DNA from: Acanthopleuribacter pedis
GTDB lineage: Bacteria; Acidobacteriota; Holophagae; Acanthopleuribacterales; Acanthopleuribacteraceae
Assembly: GCF_017377855.1 (NCBI RefSeq)
Contig: NZ_JAFREP010000022.1
Coordinates: forward strand, 62,001-126,000
Direction: 5' to 3'
Length of the DNA: 64,000 nt
The position numbers and the translations under genes were made by a program. The notes beneath the pieces were generated by a model, which worked only from the letters and a program-made list of their open reading frames with translations, had not been told where the DNA came from and did no database searches. Of this stretch, positions 25,943-36,501 are shown piece after piece; positions within the stretch are counted from its first letter, which is position 1, and every line of letters starts with the position of its first letter.

Positions 25943-26713
25943 ATGGTTCAGGCAGACATTCACATATTACTCAATCAGGTAGAAGGCCCGGTCAACCTCG
26001 GCAGCGTCTGCCGTGCCATGGCGAATACCGGCTTCTCACGGCTGCGATTTTCGGGGCCGCTGGACGCCGGGGTTGGCGAAGCACGCAAATTCTCGGTCCA
26101 TGCCTTGCCCATCCTCGAACAAGCGGACAAGTGCGCGGATATAAACGAGCTCATCGACGAATGCGACCTGGTTTTCGGTTTCTCCCCACGCAATCCCTGG
26201 CTTGATGGACGCGCTTTGGATTTGGACCAATTCCATGAACAACTCCACCAAGGTGTGGGCCGCGGCAAAACCATCGGTTTGCTGTTCGGCAATGAACAAA
26301 TCGGTCTCACCAATCACGACCTTGCCCTGTGTGATTTCCGCGTCGCCCTTCCCACCAACGAGGGTTACGCCAGCATGAACCTGGCGCAAGCGGTGCTCAT
26401 TGTTCTATGGGAGATTAACCGCAAGCAAGCCGGGCGCCTCGACCGCAACGAACCAGACCCGGAAATGGCCGACGGGCGCGAGAAGGCGGTGTTGGTCGAC
26501 AAAATCCAACACTTCCTCAAGGAAATGGACTTTCTCGACCCCCAGTACCCCGACCGGCTGTGGCGCGAGGTGTGTTTGATGTTCAAGACCCGCGATTGGA
26601 CCCGTCGCGAAATGAACCTGCTGATGGGCATTTTCTCTAAGGGTGCCAACCGTTACGCGGCACTCAGCCGAAAACTAGACTGGAAGAAAGAACGCGACGA
26701 GGAGCATACTTAA
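25943..26713 (+). CDS. SpoU-family RNA 2'-O-methyltransferase (TrmJ-like)
   Basis: 256 residues of the SPOUT superfamily, predicted to methylate a ribose 2'-OH, probably of tRNA position 32 as TrmJ does. The motifs are LLNQVEGPVNLGSVCRAMANTGF (motif 1 region, residues about 8-30), GLLFGNEQIGLTN (motif 2, about 113-125) and YASMNLAQAVLIVLWE (motif 3, about 142-157), which together form the S-adenosylmethionine knot. The C-terminal helical extension (LVDKIQHFLKEMDFLD...) is that of TrmJ rather than TrmH. A GGGGAGGA ribosome site precedes the ATG. A small inverted repeat CCGCT/AGCGG follows the stop. Confidence 0.9.
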   Translation: MVQADIHILLNQVEGPVNLGSVCRAMANTGFSRLRFSGPLDAGVGEARKFSVHALPILEQADKCADINELIDECDLVFGFSPRNPWLDGRALDLDQFHEQLHQGVGRGKTIGLLFGNEQIGLTNHDLALCDFRVALPTNEGYASMNLAQAVLIVLWEINRKQAGRLDRNEPDPEMADGREKAVLVDKIQHFLKEMDFLDPQYPDRLWREVCLMFKTRDWTRREMNLLMGIFSKGANRYAALSRKLDWKKERDEEHT

Positions 26714-26734
26714 AGCAAACCGAAGCGTCACCCG

Positions 26735-27226
26735 CTAAATAAGCGGCACACCGTGGTAGTTGGAGTAAATGAAATAAATGGGCGCTTCTTCGCGTCCGGC
26801 CATACCGCAGTTAAAGGTACCGGCATCGCCAAGGTAGGGCTTAAGGTAATCAGGCACGGCTATTTCCCAGGTTACATCGGTAAACCGAATGGGGAACTTG
26901 CCGCCGGTGGCGTTGGCGGTGTGGAAATACAGGGCCGTATCGTCCTCGTCACTTTCATCAACAGTGACCCAGGTTTGGTAGGATTGGGGATAATCCCCGA
27001 CCTGTTCGAGCAGATGAGAAAACGCGACAAAAAGGCTATCGACCCGTTCGGCCCAAAACTCGCCCGGACCAACCGCATGGGGTTGCCACTGCCACAAATC
27101 ATAACTTTTGCCGGGGGTAAGATCTAACTGGAAAGCCCGCGCCTCCTGCTGGAGTCGTTTGACCAAACGTTTTTTGCCTCGAACCTTCTTTTTGCCGGAC
27201 GCGACCGACGCGGAACCCGCTTTCAT
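26735..27226 (-). CDS. Hypothetical protein
   Basis: 163 residues, family not recognised. The N-terminus is strongly basic (KKKVRGKKRLVKRLQQEARAFQ), then an acidic, aromatic-rich globular region (SYDLWQWQPHAVGPGEFWAERVDSLFVAFSHLL, SYQTWVTVDESDEDDTALYFHTANATGG, FPIRFTDVTWEIAVPDYLKPYL). No signal peptide or membrane segment. The ATG at 27226 has GAGGTGAG upstream. It converges with the TrmJ-like gene, 21 bases apart. The mix of a basic tail and an alpha/beta core is compatible with nucleic-acid binding but does not show it. Confidence 0.7.
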   Translation of the reverse strand: MKAGSASVASGKKKVRGKKRLVKRLQQEARAFQLDLTPGKSYDLWQWQPHAVGPGEFWAERVDSLFVAFSHLLEQVGDYPQSYQTWVTVDESDEDDTALYFHTANATGGKFPIRFTDVTWEIAVPDYLKPYLGDAGTFNCGMAGREEAPIYFIYSNYHGVPLI

Positions 27227-27650
27227 TCACTCACCTCAAAACCATACAACCGCACATCTTCGCGGGGTTTGCGCTTGCTAACGCGCGATTCAACGGCGTA
27301 CCGAACGACAAAGGAACGAACCGTCAGCGATTCGAAAGCCGCATTCCCTGGTGCAAACCACAAACCGGGGCGGAAGAAGAAAGGTCGTTCGTGCCGGAAT
27401 ACTGTACCAAATGCGACCCTCGGTAAGAATCGCAGATCGCCATTTTATCAAGCACGGCTCCATTGCCAACTCATTTTTGGCATGGTCTCAGAAAATCCGT
27501 GAGCGGCGCCAAATGCCGTTTCCTCACCAAAGAACCGGCAACAAGAATACCCTCAGACACTTACAAAAAGGAAAACAGACGATATAAAAATTCACCAGAT
27601 CCCAAGCTCAGCAAAAACTCAAAATAAGCCCCTAAAAAATGCAGGTGGTT
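27227..27650. other. Non-coding stretch between two minus-strand genes
   Basis: 424 bases. The plus-strand frame at 27351-27587 (78 codons) has no ribosome site or similarity and is not called. No repeat or strong hairpin was seen. Confidence 0.4.
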
Positions 27651-27974
27651 TTAATAAAGCTCATCCTTGGCACAGGCCAAGGGTCGGCCTTCCTCCAGGC
27701 GTTTTTGGATCCATTCGCCAAGGTGCATGTATTTTTTTTCGTTATTACAGTCCTTGCAACAAGGCACACAGTTGTTTTTGGTGGAACGTCCGCCACGCAC
27801 AATCGGCGTTTTGTGGTCCATGGTGAGGTCGTCGGGAGAAAAGTATTCACGACAATAGTAACAACGCCCGCTTCCCAGTTGGTTGCGCCACCAGGAGCTT
27901 TTGCGTAGCTCTCGTGCCTTGGTGCGCTCGCGTTTCTGTTCATCCTCGGGCGTTAACGACACAAAAAAATCCAA
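27651..27974 (-). CDS. HNH endonuclease domain protein
   Basis: 107 residues, essentially one HNH domain: zinc-binding CYYC at C38/C41 and CKDC at C73/C76, with the catalytic core LTMDHKTPIVRGG (D53, H54), N68 and N77. Such small proteins occur as free-standing nucleases, in phage packaging loci or in defence islands; no phage or defence genes are adjacent. The start is a TTG at 27974 with AGAAGGAGA eight bases upstream. A family-2 mobile element is inserted just before that ribosome site, 18 bases from the start codon, so the native promoter has been separated from the gene. Function is open. Confidence 0.85.
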   Translation of the reverse strand: MDFFVSLTPEDEQKRERTKARELRKSSWWRNQLGSGRCYYCREYFSPDDLTMDHKTPIVRGGRSTKNNCVPCCKDCNNEKKYMHLGEWIQKRLEEGRPLACAKDELY

Positions 27975-27992
27975 AAAATCATCTCCTTCTGA

Positions 27993-28153
27993 CCTAAGAG
28001 GCGCGATAAGAGCGAGGGATTTTGGCTAAAGATCTGGAGCGAAATGGTTTGGAAAAAGCGGAGGCGCACCCAGTGGGTGCGGTGAGCATTTTTACAGGCC
28101 GTTGGAGCCCAGAGGTTTAGCTAAAATCACCGCGACTTGTCGCGCTTCTTAGG
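27993..28153. mobile_element. Family-2 inverted-repeat element, full-length copy
   Basis: 161 bp starting CCTAAGAGGCGCGA and ending TCGCGCTTCTTAGG. TCTGA is present on both sides (27988-27992 and 28154-28158), a 5-bp target duplication. The whole element can fold as one long imperfect hairpin: the ends pair, GATTTTGGCTAAA pairs with TTTAGCTAAAATC, and the centre is CGCACCC/GGGTGCG with a 3-base loop. It is about 85 percent identical by eye to the copy at 39369-39525. No reading frame of note. Confidence 0.82.
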
Positions 28154-28168
28154 TCTGATCCAAACCAG

Positions 28169-28204
28169 GCGGGTCGGCCCCGGTGTGGGCCGGGACAAAC
28201 CCGC
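28169..28204 (-). terminator. Hairpin downstream of kbl
   Basis: Nested inverted repeats GCGGGT/ACCCGC and CGGCCC/GGGCCG lie 9 bases after the kbl stop on the minus strand. There is no T-run, so it may terminate weakly or serve as a 3' stabiliser; the HNH gene follows on the same strand. Confidence 0.45.
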
Positions 28205-28212
28205 GCCAATCT

Positions 28213-29400
28213 CTAGTTAATCAAACCACGTTGCTTGGCGATTTTGGTAAAGGCACCGATGGCAACGTCCAAATCCTCACGGGTATGCCCGGCGGAAAGT
28301 TGGACCCGAATACGCGCCTGGCCCTTGGGCACCACGGGATAACTGAAACCAATTACATACACGCCTTCACCCAGCAGGTCGTCGGCGGTTTCCGCGGCCT
28401 GGCGCGCGTCACCGATCATGACGGGCACAATGGGGTGGGTCCCCTCGAGAATGTTCAGCCCGGCCGCCGTCATTTTTTCGCGGAAATAGGTGGTATGGCT
28501 TTCAAGTCGATCCCGGAGTTCCGTTGATTCCGCCAGCATTTCGAACGCTTTGATCGCGGCCATCACCAGTGGCGGCGCCAAGGTGTTCGAGAACAGATAG
28601 GGTCGCGAGCGCTGACGCAAAAGATCCACGACTTCTTTTCGGGCGGCGGTAAAACCACCCGACGCCCCACCAAGCGCTTTGCCCAAGGTTGAGGTGATGA
28701 TATCCACGCGCCCCATCACACCGTGGTGCTCGTGGGTACCGCGCCCGGTTTTGCCGACGAACCCGGTCGCGTGGGAATCGTCCACGTGAACCAGCGCGTT
28801 GTACTTGTCGGCCAAATCACAAATGGCGTCGAGTTTGGCAATGTAACCGTCCATCGAGAACACGCCGTCGGTGGTGATCAAACGAATGCGGGCGTCCTGG
28901 GATTCTTGCAAACAACGCTCCAGCTCGGCCATGTCGCTGTTGGCGTAACGGAAACGACGCGCTTTACACAAACGCACCCCGTCGATAATGCTGGCATGGT
29001 TGAGCTGGTCGGAGATAATCGCATCTTCCTTACCGAGCAAGGTCTCAAACAAACCCGCGTTGGCGTCAAAGCAGCTTGAGTACAGGATGGTATCCTCGAA
29101 ACCGAGGAATTGAGCGATCAAGGTTTCCAATTGTTTGTGAATGTCTTGGGTGCCACAAATAAAACGCACGGACGACAAACCGAAACCATGGCTGTCTAAT
29201 CCGGCTTTGGCGGCGGCAATCAGATCGGGATTGTCGGAGAGGCCCAGGTAATTGTTCGCACAAAAATTGAGCACCGGCCCGGCACCGGCGCGGATGGAAC
29301 GGCTCTGCGGCGTGGTGATAATACGCTCGCTTTTGTACAAACCGGCATCCTGAATTTCACTGAGGGTATGCGCATAATGATCGCGACTCGAATCGTACAT
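28213..29400 (-). CDS. kbl: Glycine C-acetyltransferase (2-amino-3-ketobutyrate CoA ligase)
   Basis: PLP enzyme that splits 2-amino-3-ketobutyrate with CoA into glycine and acetyl-CoA, the second step of threonine breakdown; cytoplasmic dimer. 395 residues (E. coli 398). The PLP lysine is K241 in STLGKALGGASGG; NNYLGLSDNP, VDDSHATGF and PYLFSNTLAP are conserved family segments. The ATG at 29400 with GGAAGGA upstream is preferred to a TTG six codons earlier. Threonine dehydrogenase (tdh), often adjacent, is not in the window. The related AONS family (BioF) is excluded by closer match to Kbl in these segments. Confidence 0.94.
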   Translation of the reverse strand: MYDSSRDHYAHTLSEIQDAGLYKSERIITTPQSRSIRAGAGPVLNFCANNYLGLSDNPDLIAAAKAGLDSHGFGLSSVRFICGTQDIHKQLETLIAQFLGFEDTILYSSCFDANAGLFETLLGKEDAIISDQLNHASIIDGVRLCKARRFRYANSDMAELERCLQESQDARIRLITTDGVFSMDGYIAKLDAICDLADKYNALVHVDDSHATGFVGKTGRGTHEHHGVMGRVDIITSTLGKALGGASGGFTAARKEVVDLLRQRSRPYLFSNTLAPPLVMAAIKAFEMLAESTELRDRLESHTTYFREKMTAAGLNILEGTHPIVPVMIGDARQAAETADDLLGEGVYVIGFSYPVVPKGQARIRVQLSAGHTREDLDVAIGAFTKIAKQRGLIN

Positions 29401-29788
29401 ATGTCCTTCCCTGACCAAACTTGCGGGAACGGACGTGCGTCCCGCATGATCTCCTTATACTAACAGGCCCGCAACGATAAAAAACCGTCCCTTGGGCTGC
29501 AAACAAAAATTCGGCAACAGACCAAGGACGGGAATACCCAACCCCGCAACCAACACCCAAGCATCATAAATACAGCAATTTGCACAAGACCGGCACCACC
29601 AGGGCCATAATCAAAGGAAAGGTCTCAACGGTACCGTCAACACCAAAAACCCAACAAAACGAACCGCTTGCACAAGACTGTCACCACAAAATGCAGGAGA
29701 GCAACCCATCGCCTCGGCCGCTTCGCCCACATCTGCTTTAAGGGCTTAACAGCTCGGCGGTACCATCCACCGAGGCGCCCCGTCCTGG
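29401..29788. other. Divergent intergenic region between kbl and trkA
   Basis: About 390 bases, plus strand relatively C- and A-rich and G-poor. No coding sequence or repeat supported. On the minus strand TATAAG lies near 29459, a possible -10 for kbl without a good -35. Confidence 0.35.
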
Positions 29789-29817
29789 TTGAAAGTAGGC
29801 CTCTTTCGCGCTATGGT
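29789..29817 (+). promoter_or_regulatory. Probable sigma-70 promoter for trkA-trkH
   Basis: TTGAAA (29789-29794) and TATGGT (29812-29817) with a 17-base spacer, about 43 bases upstream of the trkA start. Spacing is optimal and matches are five and four of six. Confidence 0.5.
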
Positions 29818-29859
29818 TGAGCATCGCATCCCAAATTTAAGTGCTTGTGTGAGGGACGT

Positions 29860-31199
29860 TTGAGGATCATTATCGTCGGGGCCGGCGCCGTTGGTTCCCA
29901 CCTAGCTGAGCAGCTTTCCAAAGAGCACCACGACGTCACGGTGATTGAGGAAGACAAGGACCGCATGCAGCGCCTGCAGGATGCGCTCGATATTTTGGTC
30001 ATGCAGGGCAACGGCGCCTCGCCCAAGGTTCTTCAGCGCGCCGGCATTGAGACCTGCGACCTGATGATGGCCCTAACCAATCAGGATGAAATCAACATCG
30101 TGGCCGCGCTGACAGCCTGCAAAAGCAAGGTCCCTTTTAAAATCGCCCGTGTCAGCAATATGGACTACTACCTGCTGGATAACTGGCTGAGCGAGGACAA
30201 CCTCGGCGTCGACCTACTGGTCAACCCCGAATTCGAATGCGCCCTGCAAATCGGCAACCTGCTGGCGGTACCGGGCGCCTCGGACGTCGCCGAATTCGGT
30301 AGCGGCCAAGGCATGCTGATTGGGCTGAGCATTCAAGACGGCGCGCCCTGTGTCGGCGAAACCCTCTCCGACATGATGCTGCGCTATGACCGCCAATACT
30401 TCCTCGCGGGCGCCGTTTCCCGTCGCCAACGCACCATCATCCCCACCGGCCGCACCCGCTTGGAAGCGGGTGACCAAGTTTTCTTTTTCTGCCAACGCGG
30501 ATCACTTGACGACATTTACGAATTTTGCGGTTTGAAACGTCGCATGGTCCGCCGTGTGATGATTTTGGGCGGTTCCAAGGTTGCGGTTTACCTTTGCAAG
30601 ATCTTGGAAAAAAAAGGGATTCGCGCCACCCTCATCGAAAACGACGAGGAACGCGCGGAGGAATTGGCCGAAAAACTCGACCAAACCCTGGTCATCCAAG
30701 GCGAGCCAACCAACGTCGAAATGTGGGATTTAGAGGGCATTGAAGAAGCCGACGCCTTTTTGGCGCTGACCCGTGATGACGAGGAAAATCTGCTTTCCGG
30801 GCTAATCGCCCGTTCAAAACGGGTGCCCATCGTGATTGCGCTCCTGGAAAAACTGGAATACGTGCCGCTGGTGAACCAAGTCGGCGTGAACACGGCGGTT
30901 TCCTCACGCCTGGCGATTGTCGACAAAATCCTGAAATACGTTCGCCGCGGCCATATTCTTTCGGTGGCCACCCTCAAGGGCAACGAGGCCGAGGTCATGG
31001 AGTTCCGCGTCACCAGCGGCTGCAAGCTCACCAACACCCCGCTCAAGGATTTGAAAACCCCGCCCGAGGTGCTGTTTGCACTGATTGAACGCGAGGGTTC
31101 GATTTTTGTGCCCACGGGGCACACCCAAATCCTGGAGTCGGATCGGGTGGTGGTTGTCGCGGGGCCAACCAGCAAACGCCATGTCGAAGAGCTGTTTGC

Positions 31200-31203
<4 letters not shown>
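29860..31203 (+). CDS. trkA: Trk potassium uptake regulatory subunit TrkA
   Basis: Cytoplasmic NAD-binding subunit that gates the TrkH channel. 447 residues with two RCK units in tandem: the first Rossmann motif is IIIVGAGAVGSHLAEQL at the N-terminus and the second is VMILGGSKVAVYLCKIL at about 230, each followed by a TrkA-C domain. The second glycine motif is GGSKVA rather than GxGxxG, as is common in the second half of TrkA. The TTG at 29860 is preferred (GAGGGA ribosome site, product starts at the usual position); a TTG five codons upstream is possible. The stop overlaps the trkH start by four bases, so they are coupled. Confidence 0.95.
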
Positions 31204-32645
<1,442 letters not shown>

Positions 32646-33001
32646 AACCAAACCCGGTTCAAACCAGCCCCGCCGCCTTCTTGCACACCCCTCCCCGCCC
32701 CTCCTCCTTCACGGATTGACGGGATCTGTGCTAAGTTGGAGCGGTTTATGCGCAGGTTCGGTTTCTCTGCATCGGCCGGCCTTCCACACCCTTCATCGCA
32801 AACCACGACTGTCCGGCAGCGGGTCCCGAAACCCCTTTCCCACGCAATGCCCGTCTCGAGGTCGGTTCCCTTTGACAAAGTCCTGTGGTTTCAGCGAGTC
32901 CACGTATGATCCGGCGCGGTCGACCCTCTTGCAAGATTGTGTGTCCTCCCGACGCCGCCTCGGTACCCATCCGAATTAATTTCGATAAGAAGTGAGTCAA
33001 C
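32646..33001. other. Non-coding stretch between trkH and the transpeptidase gene
   Basis: 356 bases. Promoter-like fragments occur (TTCACG at 32708 with TAAGTT at 32732; a perfect TTGACA at 32872 without a spaced -10), none convincing. No repeat or gene was seen. Confidence 0.35.
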
Positions 33002-34708
33002 ATGGTTTTGCGTAATAGAGAGTTCAGACGACGTGGCGGAAGCAGCGAAGGACGCGGCGGACGCCGTTTTCTTATCCTCCTCCTGGTCGTCGCCGGTGCC
33101 GGTTACTTAGGGTATCGCCAGTTCATAAATATGACGCTGGACAAGGCCAACGAAGCCTTGGTTCGCCGCGATTACCAAAACGCCTCACTTTATTTCGAAC
33201 GCGTCTCCGGCCTGCCGTTCAATAACGGGCGGGGTCACGACGGACTCGGTGTGCTCAAATTACTTGAGGACGACCGCGAGGCGGCCCGCGAACACTTTCG
33301 CATCGTGTTGGAACACAAACCCAGTCGGTTCGGCGGCGACCCGGCCGCGGTACTCGACCTGATGATCGAAGAAGGCCGCTACGAAGCCGGCCGCATCTAT
33401 TTGACCTTTTTGCAAAACTGGAAGGAAGCCGACGCGTTGCAACCCTACCTGCTCGACTTCGCCGCGATTCAATTAGGTGTCCGCGATCTAAAAGCCGCCA
33501 AACCGCTGCTTGAAAAAGTCACCGCCCAGGCGGACAACCCGCGCTACGAAAAAGTCACGGCCCTGGCCAAACAATACGAGGAAGACGGCGCCGTGCCGGT
33601 CTTGCTCGACCGCAACGGCAAAGCCATTTTGCAATACGACATGCAGTCCGAGGCCTACGCCTTTGCCACCCCCAAACTCTTCGCCGGCTGGAACGATCCC
33701 AACGGGGAACAGGGCGCGCCGGCCATGCTGAGCGAACGCGAGCGCATGAGCCGCATTCATACCACGCTGGATCTCAACCTTCAGCAGGTCGCCCATCAGG
33801 CCATGGAAGGCTACAACGGCACCATGATCATGGTTTCCCCACAAAACGGCGAAATCCTGGCGGCCTACGGCACCGACGGCAACAACCCCTTTACCCGCAC
33901 CTTTGAGCCAGGCTCCGTGATTAAGGTACTGACCTACGGCATCTTTTTGGAAAACGGCGGTGACGTGAAACCCTTCGCCCCCAGAAAATACCCCGGCAAC
34001 ATGAAAATCGGCGACCGTATTTTGTACGACTGGACCACCCAGGGCCAACTCAACACCGTCGAGGAAGGCATGGCCGTTTCCTGCAACCTGATGTTCGCCC
34101 AAATGGGCCTGGAACAAGGTTGGCCCAAACTGGGTGAGGGCTATCGCGGTATTTTCGACGACCGCGTCGGCGCCAATCTGCTCACCGCGGCCACGCCCGG
34201 TCGCGTCAACAAGGAACCAGAAAACGCATATGAGCTGGGCCGCATCGCCATCGGCCTCGATTTCCTCGACACCAGCGTGGTCGGCTTGGTCATGATTCCC
34301 ACCGCCGTCGCCAACGGCGGCAAGGTCGCCGAACCTTGGATGCTCAAAGCATTCTCCAACCTGGAAGACCAACCGTTCCACACACCGGAGCCCTCGCCGG
34401 AGCAAGCCATCTTTAGCGCGCAAACCGCCGCCAAACTGGTCGACTCCATGGCCGCTTCCATGGAAGCGCCGCGCGGCACGGCCCGACGCGCCAAGGTCGA
34501 TTTGGTCAAGGCCGCCATGAAAACCGGAACCGCCGGCGACCGTCCCCACGACAGCATTATGATCGGCATTTTCCCCGTCGAAAAACCCAAGGTCGCCTTC
34601 GCCTTTTTCTTGGATCGCGGCGGCAAATGCGAAATCAACGGCGCCCGTGTGGCCAAACGGTTACAGGAACAGATGAGCGCCCTGGCGCCAAGCTATCTGG
34701 CCGATTAA
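33002..34708 (+). CDS. TPR-containing penicillin-binding transpeptidase
   Basis: 568 residues. Basic cytoplasmic tail, one membrane helix (FLILLLVVAGAGYLGYRQF, about 23-41), then a periplasmic TPR-like region (about 45-200: ANEALVRRDYQNASLYFERV, DREAAREHFRIVLEHKPSRF, DLKAAKPLLEKV) and a penicillin-binding transpeptidase domain. All three active-site motifs are present: SVIK with nucleophile S305, SCN at S360, and KTG at K507. The PBP dimerisation domain usual in FtsI-like proteins is missing; the TPR region replaces it. It probably cross-links or remodels peptidoglycan at a site chosen by a TPR partner; the specificity is inference. Confidence 0.87.
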   Translation: MVLRNREFRRRGGSSEGRGGRRFLILLLVVAGAGYLGYRQFINMTLDKANEALVRRDYQNASLYFERVSGLPFNNGRGHDGLGVLKLLEDDREAAREHFRIVLEHKPSRFGGDPAAVLDLMIEEGRYEAGRIYLTFLQNWKEADALQPYLLDFAAIQLGVRDLKAAKPLLEKVTAQADNPRYEKVTALAKQYEEDGAVPVLLDRNGKAILQYDMQSEAYAFATPKLFAGWNDPNGEQGAPAMLSERERMSRIHTTLDLNLQQVAHQAMEGYNGTMIMVSPQNGEILAAYGTDGNNPFTRTFEPGSVIKVLTYGIFLENGGDVKPFAPRKYPGNMKIGDRILYDWTTQGQLNTVEEGMAVSCNLMFAQMGLEQGWPKLGEGYRGIFDDRVGANLLTAATPGRVNKEPENAYELGRIAIGLDFLDTSVVGLVMIPTAVANGGKVAEPWMLKAFSNLEDQPFHTPEPSPEQAIFSAQTAAKLVDSMAASMEAPRGTARRAKVDLVKAAMKTGTAGDRPHDSIMIGIFPVEKPKVAFAFFLDRGGKCEINGARVAKRLQEQMSALAPSYLAD

Positions 34709-34830
34709 ATTGAGCTACGGCCCTTAAACGCCGACATCCACCCCATCGAAAAAGGGTCTCTGACCCACGACCGCGCCGAGGGGCGGCCGCGACCGCTTCT
34801 CCCGACCACTTGTTCCGAGGAGTTTCTCCC

Positions 34831-36033
34831 ATGTCGCTTCATATTAAATCCTACGTCCTACGCTTTGGAGAGCTGGGCCTCAAAGGACGCAACCAAGATC
34901 GTTTTGTCGACGACCTCATTAAAATTGTTAAACCCCGCGTCAAACACCTCGACGGCAAATGCGAGAAACGCCACAAACGGGTCCTGCTCCACACCACCGC
35001 CCCACCCGAACAGGTGCGCACGGCCTTGTCCACCGTCTTCGGTTTGGCCGGCATCAGCCCGATCTACACGGTCGGCCATGAACTGGACGACATCAAAGCG
35101 GCCGCCTGGGAATTGATGAAAAAATACAAGGACAGCGGCAAAACCTTCGCGATCCGCGGCCGTCGTCCCAATAAAAAATACCCGATGACCTCGATGGACC
35201 TGCAACGCGAGGTCGCCACCTTTTTGCTCCAGCAAGGTTTGAACCTCAAAGTCGACCTCAAAAACCCCGACATCGAACTCGGTCTCTCCGTGGAGACCCG
35301 CGAAACCTGGCTATACCTAGAGACTTGGCCGGGATTGGGCGGCCTTCCGGTATGCGGGCGTACCACCCACGGCTTGCTGCTCAGCGGCGGCATCGACTCC
35401 CCCGTCGCCGGGAATTTGATTCAAAAACGCGGCGGTCGCCTGGAGGCGGTCTATTTCCATACACCGCCTTTTACCGTCGAGGCCGCGCGCGAAAAAGTCG
35501 AAGATCTGGCCGAGGTCTTGGCACGCTACCAAAACGGCTTGGCCCTCCACGTGGTGAACTTCACCAACCTCATGAAAACCCTGCGCGCCAAATGCGACGA
35601 ACGCTACACCGTCATCCTCTCGCGGCGCTTTATGATGCGGGTCGCCGTTGAACTGCTAAAACCCTGTAACGGCCAATCCCTCGTCACCGGCGAAAGCTTG
35701 GGCCAAGTCGCCTCGCAAACCATTGAAAACATTACCGCCGTCAACGAGGGGTTGCCGTGGCCCGTGCTGCGTCCCTGTATCGGCATGGACAAACAAGAAA
35801 TCATTCGTCACGCGCGCCGCATCGGCACCTTCGACATCTCGATCCAGCCCTTCGAAGACTGCTGTTCTCTGTTTTCTCCAAAAAATCCTGTAACCAAGGC
35901 CCTGCTTGACATCGTACATAAGGAAGAAGCCAAGATTGACGCGGCGGCTTTGATCGAAGAAGCCTTGACCCAAACTGAACGGATCATTGTGTTTGCCGAT
36001 TACACCCAACGCCCGCTCCCCGCCGATGTCTAA
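34831..36033 (+). CDS. thiI: tRNA 4-thiouridine synthase ThiI (short form)
   Basis: Adenylates U8 of tRNA and inserts sulfur to give 4-thiouridine, and may also supply sulfur for thiamine. 400 residues: N-terminal ferredoxin-like region and THUMP domain (about 60-165), then the PP-loop ATPase with LLLSGGIDSPVAG (S185-G-G-I-D-S). The C-terminal rhodanese domain of E. coli ThiI (482 aa) is absent, as in Bacillus and archaeal forms, so the sulfur must come from a separate carrier. The ATG at 34831 has GAGGAG upstream; an ATG seven codons earlier lacks one. The next gene starts 18 bases after the stop. Confidence 0.94.
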   Translation: MSLHIKSYVLRFGELGLKGRNQDRFVDDLIKIVKPRVKHLDGKCEKRHKRVLLHTTAPPEQVRTALSTVFGLAGISPIYTVGHELDDIKAAAWELMKKYKDSGKTFAIRGRRPNKKYPMTSMDLQREVATFLLQQGLNLKVDLKNPDIELGLSVETRETWLYLETWPGLGGLPVCGRTTHGLLLSGGIDSPVAGNLIQKRGGRLEAVYFHTPPFTVEAAREKVEDLAEVLARYQNGLALHVVNFTNLMKTLRAKCDERYTVILSRRFMMRVAVELLKPCNGQSLVTGESLGQVASQTIENITAVNEGLPWPVLRPCIGMDKQEIIRHARRIGTFDISIQPFEDCCSLFSPKNPVTKALLDIVHKEEAKIDAAALIEEALTQTERIIVFADYTQRPLPADV

Positions 36034-36051
36034 GGTCGCAAGGAGGCCCTG

Positions 36052-36501
36052 ATGACGCGTCCCGCCGTCAAACACGTCCCTTTGTTCAAACCCGAACCCC
36101 AGCGCGTGGTTCTGTCTCTTTTTTTTATGGTGTTCGCCGCATTCGCCGCCAACGGTTTGTTCCCACTTCCCGAGGAACCCGCGCGCGTTCAGTTTTGGGA
36201 CCTGACCCTGACCGTTACCGCCTTTGCCGTCGCCATGAAAATCCTCATCAGCAGGAATCGTTTGTTTCATTTGAGCGTTCTTGCATGGTGCGGCTTGGGT
36301 TACTGGTACATCGGCAAACGCCTCAAGGAAATGGAAATGGCCTTGATGGAACCCGCCTACGGTGAGCAATACCTGGTTTACGCCCTCGCGGCGGCGGCCG
36401 TCTTGCTGATCACACCTTGGGTTTGGCGCCTGTTCCCCGACTGGCGGTTTTCCGATAAACCCCTACCACCGATCCTTTTTCGCGACGGAATCCGCTATTA
36501 A
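36052..36501 (+). CDS. Hypothetical membrane protein
   Basis: 149 residues with three to four membrane segments: VVLSLFFMVFAAFAANGLF (about 19-37), FWDLTLTVTAFAVAMKILI (about 48-66), LFHLSVLAWCGLGYWYIG (about 71-88) and YLVYALAAAAVLLITPWVW (about 107-125). No recognised family. An AAGGAGG ribosome site lies upstream and it follows thiI by 18 bases, so it is likely in the same transcript, though a functional link to tRNA thiolation is not evident. Confidence 0.75.
   Translation: MTRPAVKHVPLFKPEPQRVVLSLFFMVFAAFAANGLFPLPEEPARVQFWDLTLTVTAFAVAMKILISRNRLFHLSVLAWCGLGYWYIGKRLKEMEMALMEPAYGEQYLVYALAAAAVLLITPWVWRLFPDWRFSDKPLPPILFRDGIRY

Noticed and set aside
27651..28153. HNH gene as part of a defence island
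   Set aside because: Neighbours are kbl and an unknown gene; no nuclease, helicase, methylase or toxin partner is present.
32872..32910. TTGACA...TATGAT promoter before the transpeptidase gene
   Set aside because: Both hexamers are good but lie 27 bases apart, too far for a sigma-70 promoter.
33488..34549. 353-codon open frame antisense to the transpeptidase gene
   Set aside because: It mirrors codon bias of the sense gene, which has all three transpeptidase motifs; the antisense product has no family similarity.
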